From: Takakia lepidozioides
Lineage: Eukaryota > Streptophyta > Takakiopsida > Takakiales > Takakiaceae
NCBI GenBank assembly: GCA_030704615.1
Contig: CM060734.1
Location: 31,822,042-31,886,041, forward strand
DNA length: 64,000 nt
Reading direction: 5' to 3'
Below the pieces are notes generated by a model, which was not told the origin of the DNA, did not search any database, and saw only the letters and a list, made by a program, of their open reading frames with translations. The translations under genes were made by a program, and so were the position numbers. Below, in pieces: positions 1 to 11,418 of this stretch; position 1 is the stretch's first letter, and each line of letters begins with the position of its first letter.

Positions 1-377
1 AACACCCTAACAGGCCACCAAGGGCAAGCTTTGCTACCACCCTGAAGCCCTGAAGATCAGGAAGCCATGCTCCAGGGAGTTTAAAAGGTTCCTATGCAAG
101 CAGAAAAACAGGCCAACCCCAGCCAAAAAGAAAAGGCCCTGTTGGCAAGAGGATTGCCAGAAAAACCATGCGAGATCTTGGTTTTCCAGCCACAAAGAAG
201 AAATGTCAGTGCCTAGTGTTGCCGGGCTCAAAGTCTAAATGCGCCCTCACATTGGAAACCCGATGTTTTTGGTGATGCCAGTTGATGTCCCTATCTTCAA
301 TCTCAGCGGGGGAGGCCCAATGGTTGGGGGAGTCACCAGTCGACTGGAGGTCTTGATGCCCAAGAGACTCCTTCACC

Positions 378-1015
378 CTATCTTTCACAAAGAAGTCCAT
401 TGTGCCCCCATTCGACATCAAATTGCGAGAGAAGGGCATCCCGCCGCTCCTCAGAACATGTGCAAACTGTGATCAAAAGCCCCTCCCACAGTTTACGTCC
501 CTCTACCAATAAGTCAAAAAAGATAGAGGCCAAGGAGGATTTTACACAAGTAGGTTTGAGATAAAAAATGAGAGCACATCTGGCCTTCCAAATATGCCAA
601 GCCCCCGAAGCGCGACCCAAACTTGACAAGAGTGCCAGGAAGAAGAAGGGGAAGTATTGAGAAGAATTTAGAGAGGATCCCTTCGGTTAAAATCATGCCA
701 GGAAACATACAAGGAATGAATTCTAGACCAAATGAAAGAGGCAAAGGGACAGGATATGAAACAGTGTAGGTAAGTCTCCACTTCCCCCAAAGTGCAAGAT
801 TTGCACAAGTTGTCAGGAGCCAATTGAGTGAAGGAAAGGGGAAGAATGTGATTGCAGAGCTTCCACAGGAAGCCTGATATCTTGGCAGCACGTTGTTTCT
901 TCCAGACATCTACCCAAATGAGCTTCCAAGCTGATTGAGGGACTGAGATAGAAGCCCATTTACCTGACAGCTTAACAGTAATTGGATAGGGGTTTTGAAG
1001 GATTTTATACCCCAT
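378..1015 (-). pseudogene. LINE ORF2 C-terminal zinc-binding (zf-RVT) region
   Basis: The frame at 1015-668 reads AAKISGFLWKLCNHILPL, then a Cys pair and HCFISCPFASFIWSRI, the standard zinc-binding module found downstream of plant LINE reverse transcriptases. It continues in another frame (629-378) with AWHIWKARCALIFYLKP, the conserved Trp-rich segment that normally follows. Sequence from 1 to about 340 should hold the rest of the tail, possibly an RNase H-like part, but I could not read a convincing motif there. This is the 3' end of the element at 1-7840. Confidence 0.75.
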
Positions 1016-1439
1016 CTTGGCACTGTAAGCAAAAAAGGGCTTGGGAGTATCCTGTACACGCTAGCACCATTCCCCGGGATCCCACTGGAGATGGGCCAGG
1101 GGGGGTATTAAGAAACCAAAACACCGAGACTGCATGCCCCCATTGCAGTAAAGTTCCTGCCCCGTTGTACATTGGGTTAATTTCACCTGCAGAATCAATG
1201 ATTCTAACCGCAAAGGTAGTGTCATACTAGCAAAATATAGAACCAACACACATGAGAGAACCTTCTGAACTGGCAGCAAAACCAATGCCCGAAGCGACCT
1301 GACTTTGAGTCTCTGAAACATAAATGATACTGACAGGAATGCCCCCCAAGCAACCACGCCAGGCTGGGGGATTCCAATGATCTCGGCCAGGAGAAAGAAG
1401 AGAAGACCAGCGCAAGGTTATCGCATCATGAATGAAGGG

Positions 1440-3016
1440 TCAGCCCTTGGAGAGAGAGATGGGGTGCAGAAAATCAGACCAGCGGTCAGAGGAGGACATA
1501 CCCAAACCCTCCCAAACATCCTGTACCAAAGAAATCCTGGCCCTATCCCAATTAGCCCACCGAGCAGAGCAAGAGGCCAGGACCTCACAATCCAGCTGGA
1601 GATTCCCAAAAATTGGCTGTCTAATGGCCTCATCCCAAGACCTGGGGGGTTTTTGATAGAGATATTCACGAAGACGCGTCCATGCCCTCCAAATGGCTTG
1701 CCAAGCCAAGGAGCCCACAGACTGCTTGGAATTTCGAGAACCCCCCTGCACCAACCAACGGAAATTGGGGACCCAAGCCGGGCTAGAAGAAGGGATCGAC
1801 TGCTGGATATTAAGCCACACCAAGAACTTCTAGGGGCCAACACCTGGCAAGAAGGCCCTAGGTATCCACTTACCTAGAAGAACTGTAATCTCATGATCCA
1901 GATCTAGGATACCTAGACCCCCCTCTTTTTTCTTTAAGCATAACTGGGACCAGGAGACCAAAGCACGCTTAGCAACCGAGGCATCAGAGGCCCCCCACAG
2001 AAAATTGCGAATCAAAGCTTTTATGGATTGGAGGATAGTAGGGCCAGGGTCTTACCTTACTGGAGGCGGAGAAGAGGAGTATTTTAACCCAAGAAAGGAA
2101 ATGAGAGTGTATGCCAGCACCCTGAATAGCCAAAAGAAGAAAACGCCAATTTATCCGATCGAAAGCTTTTTCAAAATTTAGAAGGAGCAAGGCTAGAGGC
2201 TGATTGGAGGTTTCAGCATAATTCAGGGCCTCATTATCACATTGGATTGATGTCAAGACGATATTACCATGGAGACTCCTCAAAAAGGAACACATTCTTA
2301 GATCCATCTTTTTTCTAACAAAACCAGATTGAGCAGGTCTAATGAGAGAAGGCAAAAGAAGTTGCAACCACCGGGCCAAGGTCTTAGCTATGATTTTGTA
2401 TGTCACGTTTAACAAGGTGATCGGCCGATAATTCGCAATATCCTCCTTGTCCCCTTTCTTGAAAATTAAAGCTATGACCCTCTGTGACAACTGAGATGGC
2501 ATGATCTTCTTGTCAAGAATGTCATTGGCCATTTCCAAGAAATCAGTTGAGATGGACTGCCATAATGCTTTAAAAAAACTCGGCTGGCATACCATCCAGC
2601 GCTGGGGATTTAAGATTTTTCAAAGAGTCCAAGGCATCCCCTAGTTCAAACTCCGTTAAAGGCTCGTTAAGGCCCGCCCCTTGCAGTGGAGAGAGAGTGA
2701 CAGGAATCCTGCTGCAAACCGACGCTCTGGCCAGACTCATATCAATTGTCTCTGGGTCAGCGGTGTAAAGAGATCTAAGGAAATCTTCTGCAATAGAATT
2801 AAGGACCTTTGGATTAAGGGATTGAATGGACTGTGCAGCCCCCCGCTGCTTGGCTTTCATAAAAAAATACCTACTCATCTTTTCACCTTGAGAGGACCCA
2901 TTAATCCCTGCTTTTACTTTCATAAAAAGGTCTTTGGAAGATTGCAGCTGACTCAATCGACATTTAGCCTCAGAAAAGGTGAGAAGGGTTTGAGGACCCT
3001 GTCGATTCCTTTCCAA
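1440..3016 (-). pseudogene. LINE ORF2 reverse transcriptase, palm motif lost
   Basis: The frame at 3016-2570 contains the linker and the start of the RT domain (SPALDGMPAEFF). The frame then shifts near 2580 and continues with VIALIFKKGDKEDIANYRPI, AQSGFVRKKM and NFEKAFDRINW. After the SWVKILLF segment (about 2070) the sequence jumps to the downstream segment FLWGASDASVAKRALVSW, and from about 1840 to the connection domain (RAWTRLREYL, QPIFGN). The stretch that should contain the catalytic FADD/YADD box and its surroundings, roughly 150-200 residues, is absent. The enzyme cannot be functional. The first RT motifs and the downstream domain are unmistakable; the exact deletion junction needs comparison with an intact family member. 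Confidence 0.8.
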
Positions 3017-3091
3017 CTTTTTTTGGCAAACCGTAAGACATTTTAATCAGTGCCATCTCATATCTGTTGTTTTGGACTGCCAATTCCCTGG

Positions 3092-4022
3092 CTAGAGAGA
3101 TGCAAAACTACGACACGCTTGGAGCTTATTCAAAAACCTAAAGGTGGGGGAAGAATAGAGACCGGAAGAACTAGCCCAACAAACCTGAATGGCCTCCAAG
3201 ATGCTAGGGATCTTTAAAATACCTATATTAATCTTAGTGAAGCCTCTACCCCTAGCCTTCATACCAGGCGTGACCACCTTGGCCCTGACCTCGGCGTGGT
3301 CGAACTCAGATAGGATAGGGCCCATGGGGAGATAATGAAACCAAGAGGAGATAGAAGCGGAGAAGTAGAATCGGTCGAGCCTCGCCATGCAAAGACCCGA
3401 CGGGGCCCGATTGTTGGACCAGGAAAAAGCGGGAGAGAGGGGGAAAGAATAATTGTCTGCAAGACCACCCGAGAGTATGAGTGCTTCCCATTCATGAAGT
3501 TCAGAGATAGAGAGCACAGAGGAATCCTGGCCTAACCTATCTGAATAGGCTTCAACCATGTTGAAGTCCCCTGCAAGGATCCAATGATCAACATGAGGCA
3601 AGGCCAAAATCCTGGATCTGATTAGGCACCAGAGCTGGGCTCTGTCTAGGGAAGAATTATGAGCATAGACATTGATAATCCCAAGCATCCCAGCATGATT
3701 AGGAGTATTAATGAAAAGACATTGAACTCTACCCAAAACCCATGAATCAACTGAGGAGACAGAAGGCAAAAGGGAGGAAGAGACTAGAAAAACGGAGCCT
3801 CCCCAGGAGCCTTCATAAGTTGGATTCCACCAAACTTGAGATTGGCCAGACTTGATTACCAAGAGCAGAAACCTTGGAGGAATTAAGTTTATGTTCTTGT
3901 AGGAGGATTACAAAATTGGAGAGAGGAAGAGAGTCAAACCATCTTTTTAATCTATTCCTCTTAGGGGCAGCAGAATCAGAGCCCAAGCCCCTTATGTTCC
4001 ATGAATGTAGAGAGAAATTCAT
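3092..4022 (-). pseudogene. LINE ORF2 N-terminal endonuclease domain
   Basis: Two overlapping minus-strand frames make one exonuclease/endonuclease/phosphatase domain. The first (4022 to about 3830) begins with SLHSWNIRGLGS, the usual N-terminal strand with its Asn, and carries the QEHK motif that supplies the metal-binding Glu. The second (3862-3092) carries IINVYAHNS and the ILAGDFNMV motif (Asp and Asn of the active site), and later EFDHAEV, which aligns with the terminal SDH motif. The frame changes near 3840. In the family this domain nicks the target DNA to prime reverse transcription. The motifs are directly visible; activity is unlikely given the frameshift. Confidence 0.8.
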
Positions 4023-4129
4023 GGGGGTCTATCATCTCGCAGGCTCAAGGGAAGCCCTTGAAGAGATGGCCTGGATTGGTTTGAGAACAAGAACTTCGTT
4101 CTTTTATCATGAAATGGAAGGGCAGCAAC

Positions 4130-6527
4130 TCAGGAGAAAAGGGACGAGGTAATCAATCCAGGCAGCAGAAGCTGAACAAAACCCACCAACAGGGGCCCAT
4201 TTCTTGCCTTTTTTATCTCAGAAAAGCAAAACTGCCTCCAATTCCGAGTTGAAAAAGAGAGGCTTAAGGACATCAAATGAAGGCCCAAAAGAATGGCCAA
4301 ATCAAAGATAACAGTACGAGGGTTTTGAATATCAACATCAGACAGAGCTAGCGAGGGGAGTAGACGACCATTGCATGAAAAAACCAGAAGAAGACATCGC
4401 TGCTTGGACAGGGGAGCAGAGATGAAAAAGGGGACCAGCCTGTGACTCTCTGAAGCAGATAAAGAAGCAGAGGTGGCAGATGTGATAACACCAAAGCAGA
4501 CACTAGGTGTAGGGGGGAGAAAAGGGGGGGAGAAGATTACCAGAGGGGGGAAGTCAGTAGCCAAGAGAGGCTCCCGGGCCAAAGAACCCGCCGGAGTAGG
4601 TGGAAATTCCTGAAAAGGCCTCAGAAATGAATCAATATCACCTTGGGAGCTGCCCTCGACAGGCTCCAATTCAATGAGTAGTTGCTTTCTTTTGTGCTTA
4701 ACTTTTTTAGCTGCAATGGCCTTGATCAAAAGGCATCCAGCGTCAAGGGCCCGGGTGGCCAAAACCAACTTAGTGGGATCCATCAAGGCAGCAAAGTCCG
4801 CCGGTATGGAGGTTCCATTGTACCAGCAAACCCCTATGCTTTCTCCCTGTTTGGTGACTTCTCTATGATCAAGTGCCAACAACAAGTGCTGGACCGTGGA
4901 GAAGGTGGAATGCTTAATGTTGTGCACCAGGTAAGAGCCAAAATGCATAGAGCTCCCAGGGTTCAAAGCCAAATAGCCCAACTCAGCAGAAAATAAGGAA
5001 TGGACTTTCTTAATGATAAGGTCGACAGTCTGGTCAGGGCCAGGAAATTCCAAGAAGTCATCATGAGTAACCCAAGTTGTGGCCAAACCCAATGCAGGAC
5101 CAGTGAGGAGAATCTGAGGGCACTCTGAGGCAGCCTGGAAAATAATAGGAGTAATTGAAATAATCGCATTACACCTTTTAACGCCAGAGACTGGAGACCA
5201 AGGGGTCAGATGCAGGTTGCTGAAGGAACGAAGCCGCAAGCATCTAGAGGCCAGACTGTCATGGTAAATAGGCCCCGTAGACTCCCAGAATTGAGCAATA
5301 GAGAACACTACATGCAGAAGGGCTTTCTCCAGAAGGGCAACAGTACTGGACGAAGGCAAAAGATCCATCCAAGGGGACCGGATGGGACAAGGGGATTTGA
5401 CAGGCGACTTGACTGGAGTTTTCTGTCTTTTGACAGATCGCGGAGAAAGAGCCGAAGGAGAGGAAGAAGACACTGCCATTTTATTAATGGCCAGCATTAG
5501 CAAAGGAGAGGATAAGGGAGGGATGAAAGGCTGCGGAGGGGGAGAGGGGGGAGCAACAGGAGCCACTGCAAGGATGCTGGCAACAGTAGCTGAAGCAATA
5601 GTATCATGTTTCCTTTTCAAAAAGGGACAATATACTTTGAAATGGCCAACCCCATTGCATCCATGACAGACCATACAGAACTGTTCTTCAAAGACCGCCA
5701 CGGTAATAAAAAGAGCAACCGGAGAGGGTAGCCAAATGACCTTAGGCACCAAAGCAGACTCGGGCATCATTACCACAATTTTTGGGGCACTAATGTCACC
5801 AACTCTGCTAATATTTGAAAGAGAGCCCCATCCAGTCATCTCTGCAACCATGGAGTTTGAAGCCTCAGGATCAAACACACTAAGGCATCCCAGGTAATCC
5901 CTAAAGCGAGTTCCAATTTCCGGCAGAGAGGCAAGATATTGACAAGGCAAGTAAGGTAGGGAAATGATGCGAGGACGTCACATGACACCATTTTTGTGGC
6001 CCCAATCCTGGGACCATGGAAAGATATGAACCCTATGACTGGACATATGAGGGTTAAAGGAAAGAGCTCTAGTGGCAGCCGCCTGAGACTCAAACATAAC
6101 TGAGAAGAAGCCACGACCCATGCATAGGGAGGCAAAACAACTGGCGCAGCTGACCCCCGCCTCCTAAATGCTCCTGTACCCATTCTCTAACCCAATCACG
6201 ATCTTTGAGACGGCCTGGGAAATGAAGGAGGACTCCTTGCGACTGAAGCTTGGAAGTCTGACTTTGAACGGTCTCCATATTAATGGGATGTATCTGCTCG
6301 TCAGTGACTAGACGATATGCATGTTCAGGCCATAATTCCCCTTCAGCCGACACAGGGGGGGAGGCAACATTAAAGGGACCTTTTCCCAGTAGAGAGGGAA
6401 GAGAAGAGGTTGAGGCATCCCCAGAGGAGCCCGAGGGAAACCAGCCTCTTCCTCTTCCTTTTCCTCGCATTATGGGAAACTGTCCTTTGTGTCCCCTTCG
6501 TCCCATGGAGCTTCCACGGAAATGCAT
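4130..6527 (-). pseudogene. LINE ORF1 (gag-like, CCHC zinc knuckle), frameshifted
   Basis: The best start is the ATG near 6527, followed by a Gly/Arg-rich stretch (MGRRGHKGQF, then GKGRGRGW) like the basic head of plant LINE gag proteins. A DUF4283-like part follows (RDWVREWVQEHLG, then CMGRGFFSVMFES and VHIFPWSQDWG in another frame near 5980-6120). The frame then changes again, with PYLPCQYLASLPEIGTRF near 5900-5950. The zinc knuckle CHGCNGVGHFKVYC (C-x2-C-x4-H-x4-C) lies near 5640-5685. The remaining roughly 400 residues are Ser/Pro-rich. At least two frame changes between 5900 and 6180 show that it no longer makes one protein. The family role is RNA binding and particle assembly during retrotransposition. 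Confidence 0.75.
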
Positions 6528-8015
6528 GGCAGAAAAAACGAAATCTATAGTCCACACTACCCAAGAAGTGACGAAGGAGAAAAAGCCAAAGCAGATTGAG
6601 AAGAGCCTTTGAAGAAGCAAAAGAAAGCAGAGGTGACCAGCAAAATGAAAGGACCAGCAAATGAGAGGGCAATTGAGAACCCTGACTGCCACAATAAGGG
6701 TAAGAGAAAAATTTGTCCTATATCGAGAAGGTGCAACCAGCGAAGCCAGAAGAAGAGGCTTAAACCAAGCCTTATGAAGAAAACCCCGATGAACGATCCG
6801 AGGAAGAACAGAGAGGAAACCTAAACATGAACAAGAAACCAAGATAGAACAAGAAGAACAGCCAAAACGAGCACTGAGACCTCTCCAAAGAGATTGGAAA
6901 CACAAGCAGACTAAGAAGCGGGCAGGATTATAAATTTGACATCACCCGGAATAGCAAGATGCGAAGGGGGAACGAAACTGCTACAGACGTCAAGTCATCA
7001 AAGAGATCCAAGAATTGCAGAAAAATTAATGCGATATCTCCTTTCTCCAGTAAGAGCTGCCATCTGCCCCAGCCATCATGCCCAAAGAGAACCACGCCAC
7101 TGCCACCGCAACCTAGCAAGATCTAGGCAAGGAGAACAATCCCGTTGGAGTGAGTGAGCACCCTTGAGCACTAAAGCAAAGCAGGAAATTGCAAAAAGAA
7201 AAGTATCCTACCCACTGAGAGACGGGGGACAAAAATGGTGACAGAGAGAGAACCAGAGGAGCAAGGAAAGCACGCTTGAATACTAATGTGGAGACTACAG
7301 CTAAGAGATTGAAATAAAATCGAGGAGCCAGGAAGGGGACCAAATTAAGATGCCAGAGAAAAGACAGGGAAGTACAGAAAGGAAAAGCTCGAGCTGAAAG
7401 CCTACTGAATCAAAAGTGACCAACGGAATGAGAAAATCGAAGTACACAAGCGGAACCTCTAAGAGAAAAAGTTGAAGAGGGGGTTGAACACAGCTGCGGG
7501 AACAAGCTGTCAATGCTACACGCAAAACGAGGCAAACAGAAACGAGAGCTGATCGGCAAGACAAGCCCTAGAAGCGAAATGCTGCCATAAGTGCCCAATT
7601 CGAAGGACCCTGAAAAAATGACGAGAGAGGAGACCGAGGAAAAAGCAGGATAATCATCTAAAAGCAGTGAAGAAGGACAATCAAAATCCCGTAAGAAAGA
7701 AGAGAATGCCAACAGCTAAAGGGACGAGGCACAAGCTACGAGACAGACTACCCACGACGAGCTTAACAACGAAAGCTAGAGGCTGGAAAAAACTAAGTCC
7801 CAACACTACACTACCGTGAAGTGCGGAGCCCTCACATCAGTTTTTTGTCAAAAAAATTCTAAGTCCTTCTGCTACTCTAGTATTTCTTACGCTTCAAATA
7901 TTTCCCTTGTTCTTTGCGTGGGCTTATATTGGTGAATCCTAACTCGTTGGGACCTGGAGGGAACGCCCGCGCCAGGCTGGCGAGTGTGTTATGGGGCGCA
8001 AGGCCAGCGTTGCTC

Positions 8016-8129
8016 GGTAAAGAACCGGGGCGCGGGGGTTCACTAGTTTGCGCCCCCTAAGACTCGGGTTCCGCTCTCGTCTCTACAAGGGGCTTAAACT
8101 GGTGAACCCCCGCGCCCCGGTTCTTTACC
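8016..8129. repeat. GC-rich 34-bp inverted repeat with 46-bp spacer
   Basis: The left arm 8016-8049 and right arm 8096-8129 are reverse complements over 34 bases with one mismatch. The arm core is AAGAACCGGGGCGCGGGGGT. A partial direct copy of the right arm start (GGGCTTA..TTGGTGAA) also occurs near 7920-7935. The spacer is 46 bp. The arms are far richer in GC than the flanks. It could be a small terminal-inverted-repeat element, a foldback element or a hairpin RNA source; nothing in it codes. Confidence 0.8.
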
Positions 8130-9481
8130 CTACACCAACAGATCTTCTATTAGAGAGAAAAAATAATAAAAATGAAGACTCTAACCAAAGTCGGCAAGTC
8201 GGCATAACTGAGAATCGTTTCACTTTTCCACTTTGCCCTTTTTTGGAGGTGGGCCTTAGTATTAACAGCGTTAGTAAGTAATCTGTGTAGTATTCTCTAG
8301 TTTTTGCTTATTGGTGAGAATGGCCGTTAGGAAGTAGATAACTGTGAGGTGCAGTTTTTTGGAACCAGGTGGTGAGAGACTTAGGTTGAAATAAGTTGTC
8401 TAAAGAGACAAGTATGGATTTGTGTAAATGGAGTGTATGGAGGCTTGTTCCAAATAGCGATCATTGGCACCTTCAATGTAGGTATGCTAATACTTTGGTA
8501 GGTGTAAGGATTACGGTCGATATTGGATGGTGACTTCGGTTGGGATCAGATAGAGTTGGTATCTCGTGAGCAGAAAAGGCATGAGCGCAGCGTAAGCAGG
8601 AAAAAAAACGAATGTGAATCCAATCCAGAGAATGTGAATCCAATCCACAATTATAGGGATAATATGCTTGCAAACGGAAATATAAGTCATAGGCAAACAT
8701 ATGATACTACTACGTTAATATGGTCAGTTACATGGTTCATGAGTATGTTTTAGCTAAAACCCTCTGGACATATAGTAAAACACAAATATTTAACGGGAAA
8801 ATACTATTTTTTAATAATAAAATATTTATAAACAGCATAATTTCGCTAGCGAAATGCCATATATTTCGACTTTGGAGAGTTTCGTTGGCGAAACAAACCC
8901 AAAACAAATTGAAAATCAAGAAGATAGTTTCGTTAGAGAAACTCATTGTGCTCACTTGAGCACAAATTTTGAACTAGTTTCACAATTTCGTTACGTGAGC
9001 GTATTTTCGTTTTGGTGTAGCTTGTTCTCAAGAGATTTCTAGAATATATGGAATATTTTAGTCTTCTGGGGTGAGCATGCTTGGGATGAAGAGGTTGGGT
9101 AGCGTGTGAGCAGGCTCACGCCAACCAGCGTGAGTACAGGGGCATATTCTGCATATTCCCCAAAAATCCAGAGAATATGTGATAGAAAAACCAAAAATGT
9201 GCTCACGCGGAAAAATAAAATAAAATGCGAAACTATCTGAAAACCGTGCTCACCGACAAAACTTATGAAATTAATCGTCCAAAGCTTAATTCACGTGAGC
9301 ACAAAGACCCACAAATATATCTGCTAGAATTCAAAGGTCTAAACAATGTGGCATTTGATAAAACATTGTGTGTAAAACATCCCCACTCAATGTAGAGCAA
9401 GGGATGATCGTACAGGAAGCTTAATGTTTGCCACCTCTTGCAAGGTTGAAGACTTGTTGTGTTCTATGGTTGAATGTCCAG
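8130..9481. other. Non-coding stretch with short palindromes
   Basis: I see no gene here. Around 8840-8856 there is a 16-bp perfect palindrome (ATTTCGCTAGCGAAAT), followed by two imperfect versions of the same shape near 8879 and 8927. Between about 8945 and 9310 the words GTGCTCA and TGAGCAC recur, once as a tight inverted pair near 8948. The end of the stretch should contain the intron before the first recognisable acyl-CoA synthetase exon. The upstream exons of that gene are not visible. Confidence 0.5.
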
Positions 9482-10742
9482 GGCTGCTTTCGGCGCAATC
9501 TAACAGTGGTAACTATCTACGTCTCACTGGGGGAGGAGGCACTTGCACACTCCTTGAATGAGGTAATCTCATATATGTAGACGTATTAATATCATCATTT
9601 TCTCAGTGGGAGGGGATTGGGGGGGTTGCAGTGATCTTATGGTTTATTGAGGATTATGGCTGGACATCAGTTGAACGATTTCCAAGTTTCTTGGGATTTC
9701 TATCTGTCAGCAGACCATTTGATATTTTTGTTTAAGTTTCTTGAGAAAAAGGGAAACAATCTGTAATTCCTTCCTTAGTTCAAGTGCCACATTGTGTAAC
9801 AATCTTTAATTCCTTCCTGAGTTCAAGTGCCACATTGTGTACTTAGTACCCATAGCATGCTTGGGCAGTTTGCTTTTAGACTGTAGATTGTTAGGCAATT
9901 TCCTTAATTGAGCAATTGGTGGGTTGTCTTGGCAGACAGAAGTGACCCAGCTCCAGAAGCTGGTGGACATAAGTCGGGAAATCAAAACAGTACAACGGGT
10001 GGTGTATATGGAGGATGAAACCAACAACTCAGAGCCATCTCTGTCAGGCAGCAGTAACGACTGGACTGTGACCTCGTTCTCGGTTGTGGAGAGCTTGGGC
10101 AAGCAGTCCCCTGCTGATCCCGATATGCCTGCTACCACAGATATTGCGGTCATCATCTACACCAGTGGAAGCACCGGCATGCCTAAGGCGGACTTGCACC
10201 CTGACATCTCATCCATTGTGGTTTCTCTCAGCCAGGAAACTAAGAACATAAATAAAATATTTTCATGCTCCTGAATCTCCTTGTGTACCAGAGTGAACCA
10301 TGATGGTTTCTTGATGCGTAGCACCTCACTTTTTCGAACTGGAGGGTATGCCCTTTCGCCTACAGAATAGGGATAGGTGGGTTCCAATTTGTACTGGTGA
10401 ACAAGTGAAAATGGGCTCTGGAAGTAAGTTAAACTTTGTTTTCGTTCTCTTCTATGTCGTTGGTTGGATGTCAGGGGTATATGGAGTAACAGCAGGCCTT
10501 GAAATTGGTGAGGGTTGCAGGGAGTGATGATTTCTCATGGTAACATGCTTTGCCAAGTGGCTGGGGTGATGAATATTGATCCTGGACTGGGCACCAAGGA
10601 CACCTATCTTGCTTACTTGCTTCTGGAGCTTTCTGCAGAGGTCTCCTCTTTACCCCAGTGTTTCCTTAGTGCATTTATCTCGTGGACAGTCTAACAGGAA
10701 TGCAAACAAATCAGATATGCAGGTCAAATGCCAAAATCATAC

Positions 10743-10972
10743 CCAAAGCAGATATTGATGAAGCGTTGAGTATCTCCTGACAGTGGGGCACCTCCAGAGA
10801 GCAATCCACGGAGACCGCCCCTGAGAATAGTCCGAATTTTCTTGAATACCAAGGCATCCCAGAGCAGTTTCTCAAGTCCCCATGCTCCAAACCAGTTTCC
10901 TTCAATCGCTGCAAGCCTGCGCTTGAACACCAGATCAAACAGAGCCTTGGATAGCCCTCCCTTGAGATCAAC
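10743..10972 (-). pseudogene. Inverted LACS exon (downstream member of the inverted pair)
   Basis: On the minus strand the exon begins after a CAG acceptor with [15 protein letters not shown] and runs through [17 protein letters not shown] and the conserved [18 protein letters not shown]. It ends two bases into a Gly codon at a GTATGA donor. The plus-strand exon at 11721 begins with the single base needed to complete that Gly codon (then IPTGQAYGLTETC). The phases fit perfectly, which shows that this is one gene broken by inversion and not two genes. Confidence 0.9.
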
Positions 10973-11260
10973 CTGCTCCAAAGAGGTGATCAAATGAATT
11001 AGCCGGACTCAGCCACCACTTCAAGACATGTTGGGAGTTGGTCAATTAGATCCAAAGGTCAATCCATTGAGCAGGCAGCAGAGCATGTTGGATTGCATGT
11101 GACATCTGTTAAGGAATTCTGTAGGACAATAACCTATGTAGTCCTAGGCAAGATATGAACAGAACAACATTTAGCTGAACTTGGACCAAACACATGCGAG
11201 TTCACAATAGAAAAGACTGGCTGACTCTTCGGTAAAGGCCTTCTGACAGTGCCCACCAAC

Positions 11261-11418
11261 CTTTTTCCTGACACCATTATGAACATGGTCAAGGATTGCC
11301 GGTACTGCCATCATAAGTGTGGGCATCAGTTGAGATGTATCCCCCTTTGTGCCATGCTTAAGCTTGCTGGATATATCCATCAAGGTCAATGGTGACCCAT
11401 AACCTATTGATGCCCCCA
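11261..11418 (-). pseudogene. Inverted LACS exon (upstream member of the inverted pair)
   Basis: Read on the minus strand, this exon gives GASIGYGSPLTLMD, then HGTKGDTSQLMPT and AVPAILDHVHNGVRKK. That is the acyl-CoA synthetase segment that should directly follow the exon ending at 10640. It is preceded by a pyrimidine-AG acceptor and followed by a GT donor in minus orientation, so both splice sites travelled with the exon. In a normal gene it precedes the exon now at 10743-10972; both lie opposite to the rest of the gene. Confidence 0.9.

Larger units (their letters stand above)
1..7840 (-). mobile_element. Decayed LINE (non-LTR retrotransposon), plant L1-like
   Basis: On the minus strand the segment gives, in order, a glycine/arginine-rich gag-like ORF with a CCHC zinc knuckle, an apurinic-type endonuclease, a reverse transcriptase, and a C-terminal zinc-binding domain followed by the Trp-rich tail typical of plant L1-like elements. 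The reading frame changes several times and the catalytic centre of the reverse transcriptase is missing, so the copy is dead. The window starts inside its 3' end, so no poly(A) tail is seen. The 5' boundary near 7840 is judged only from where the composition changes; 6530-7840 holds no convincing ORF and is probably 5' untranslated sequence. Target duplications cannot be tested because the 3' flank is outside the window. Confidence 0.85.

Noticed and set aside
4130-5950. Independent 606-residue Ser/Pro-rich gene
   Set aside because: It carries the LINE zinc knuckle and lies between the other LINE domains in the right order, so it is LINE ORF1.
7920-8130. Fragment of ribosomal RNA or its spacer
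   Set aside because: The segment is GC-rich, but I could not recognise any conserved rRNA segment; the perfect arms fit an inverted repeat instead.
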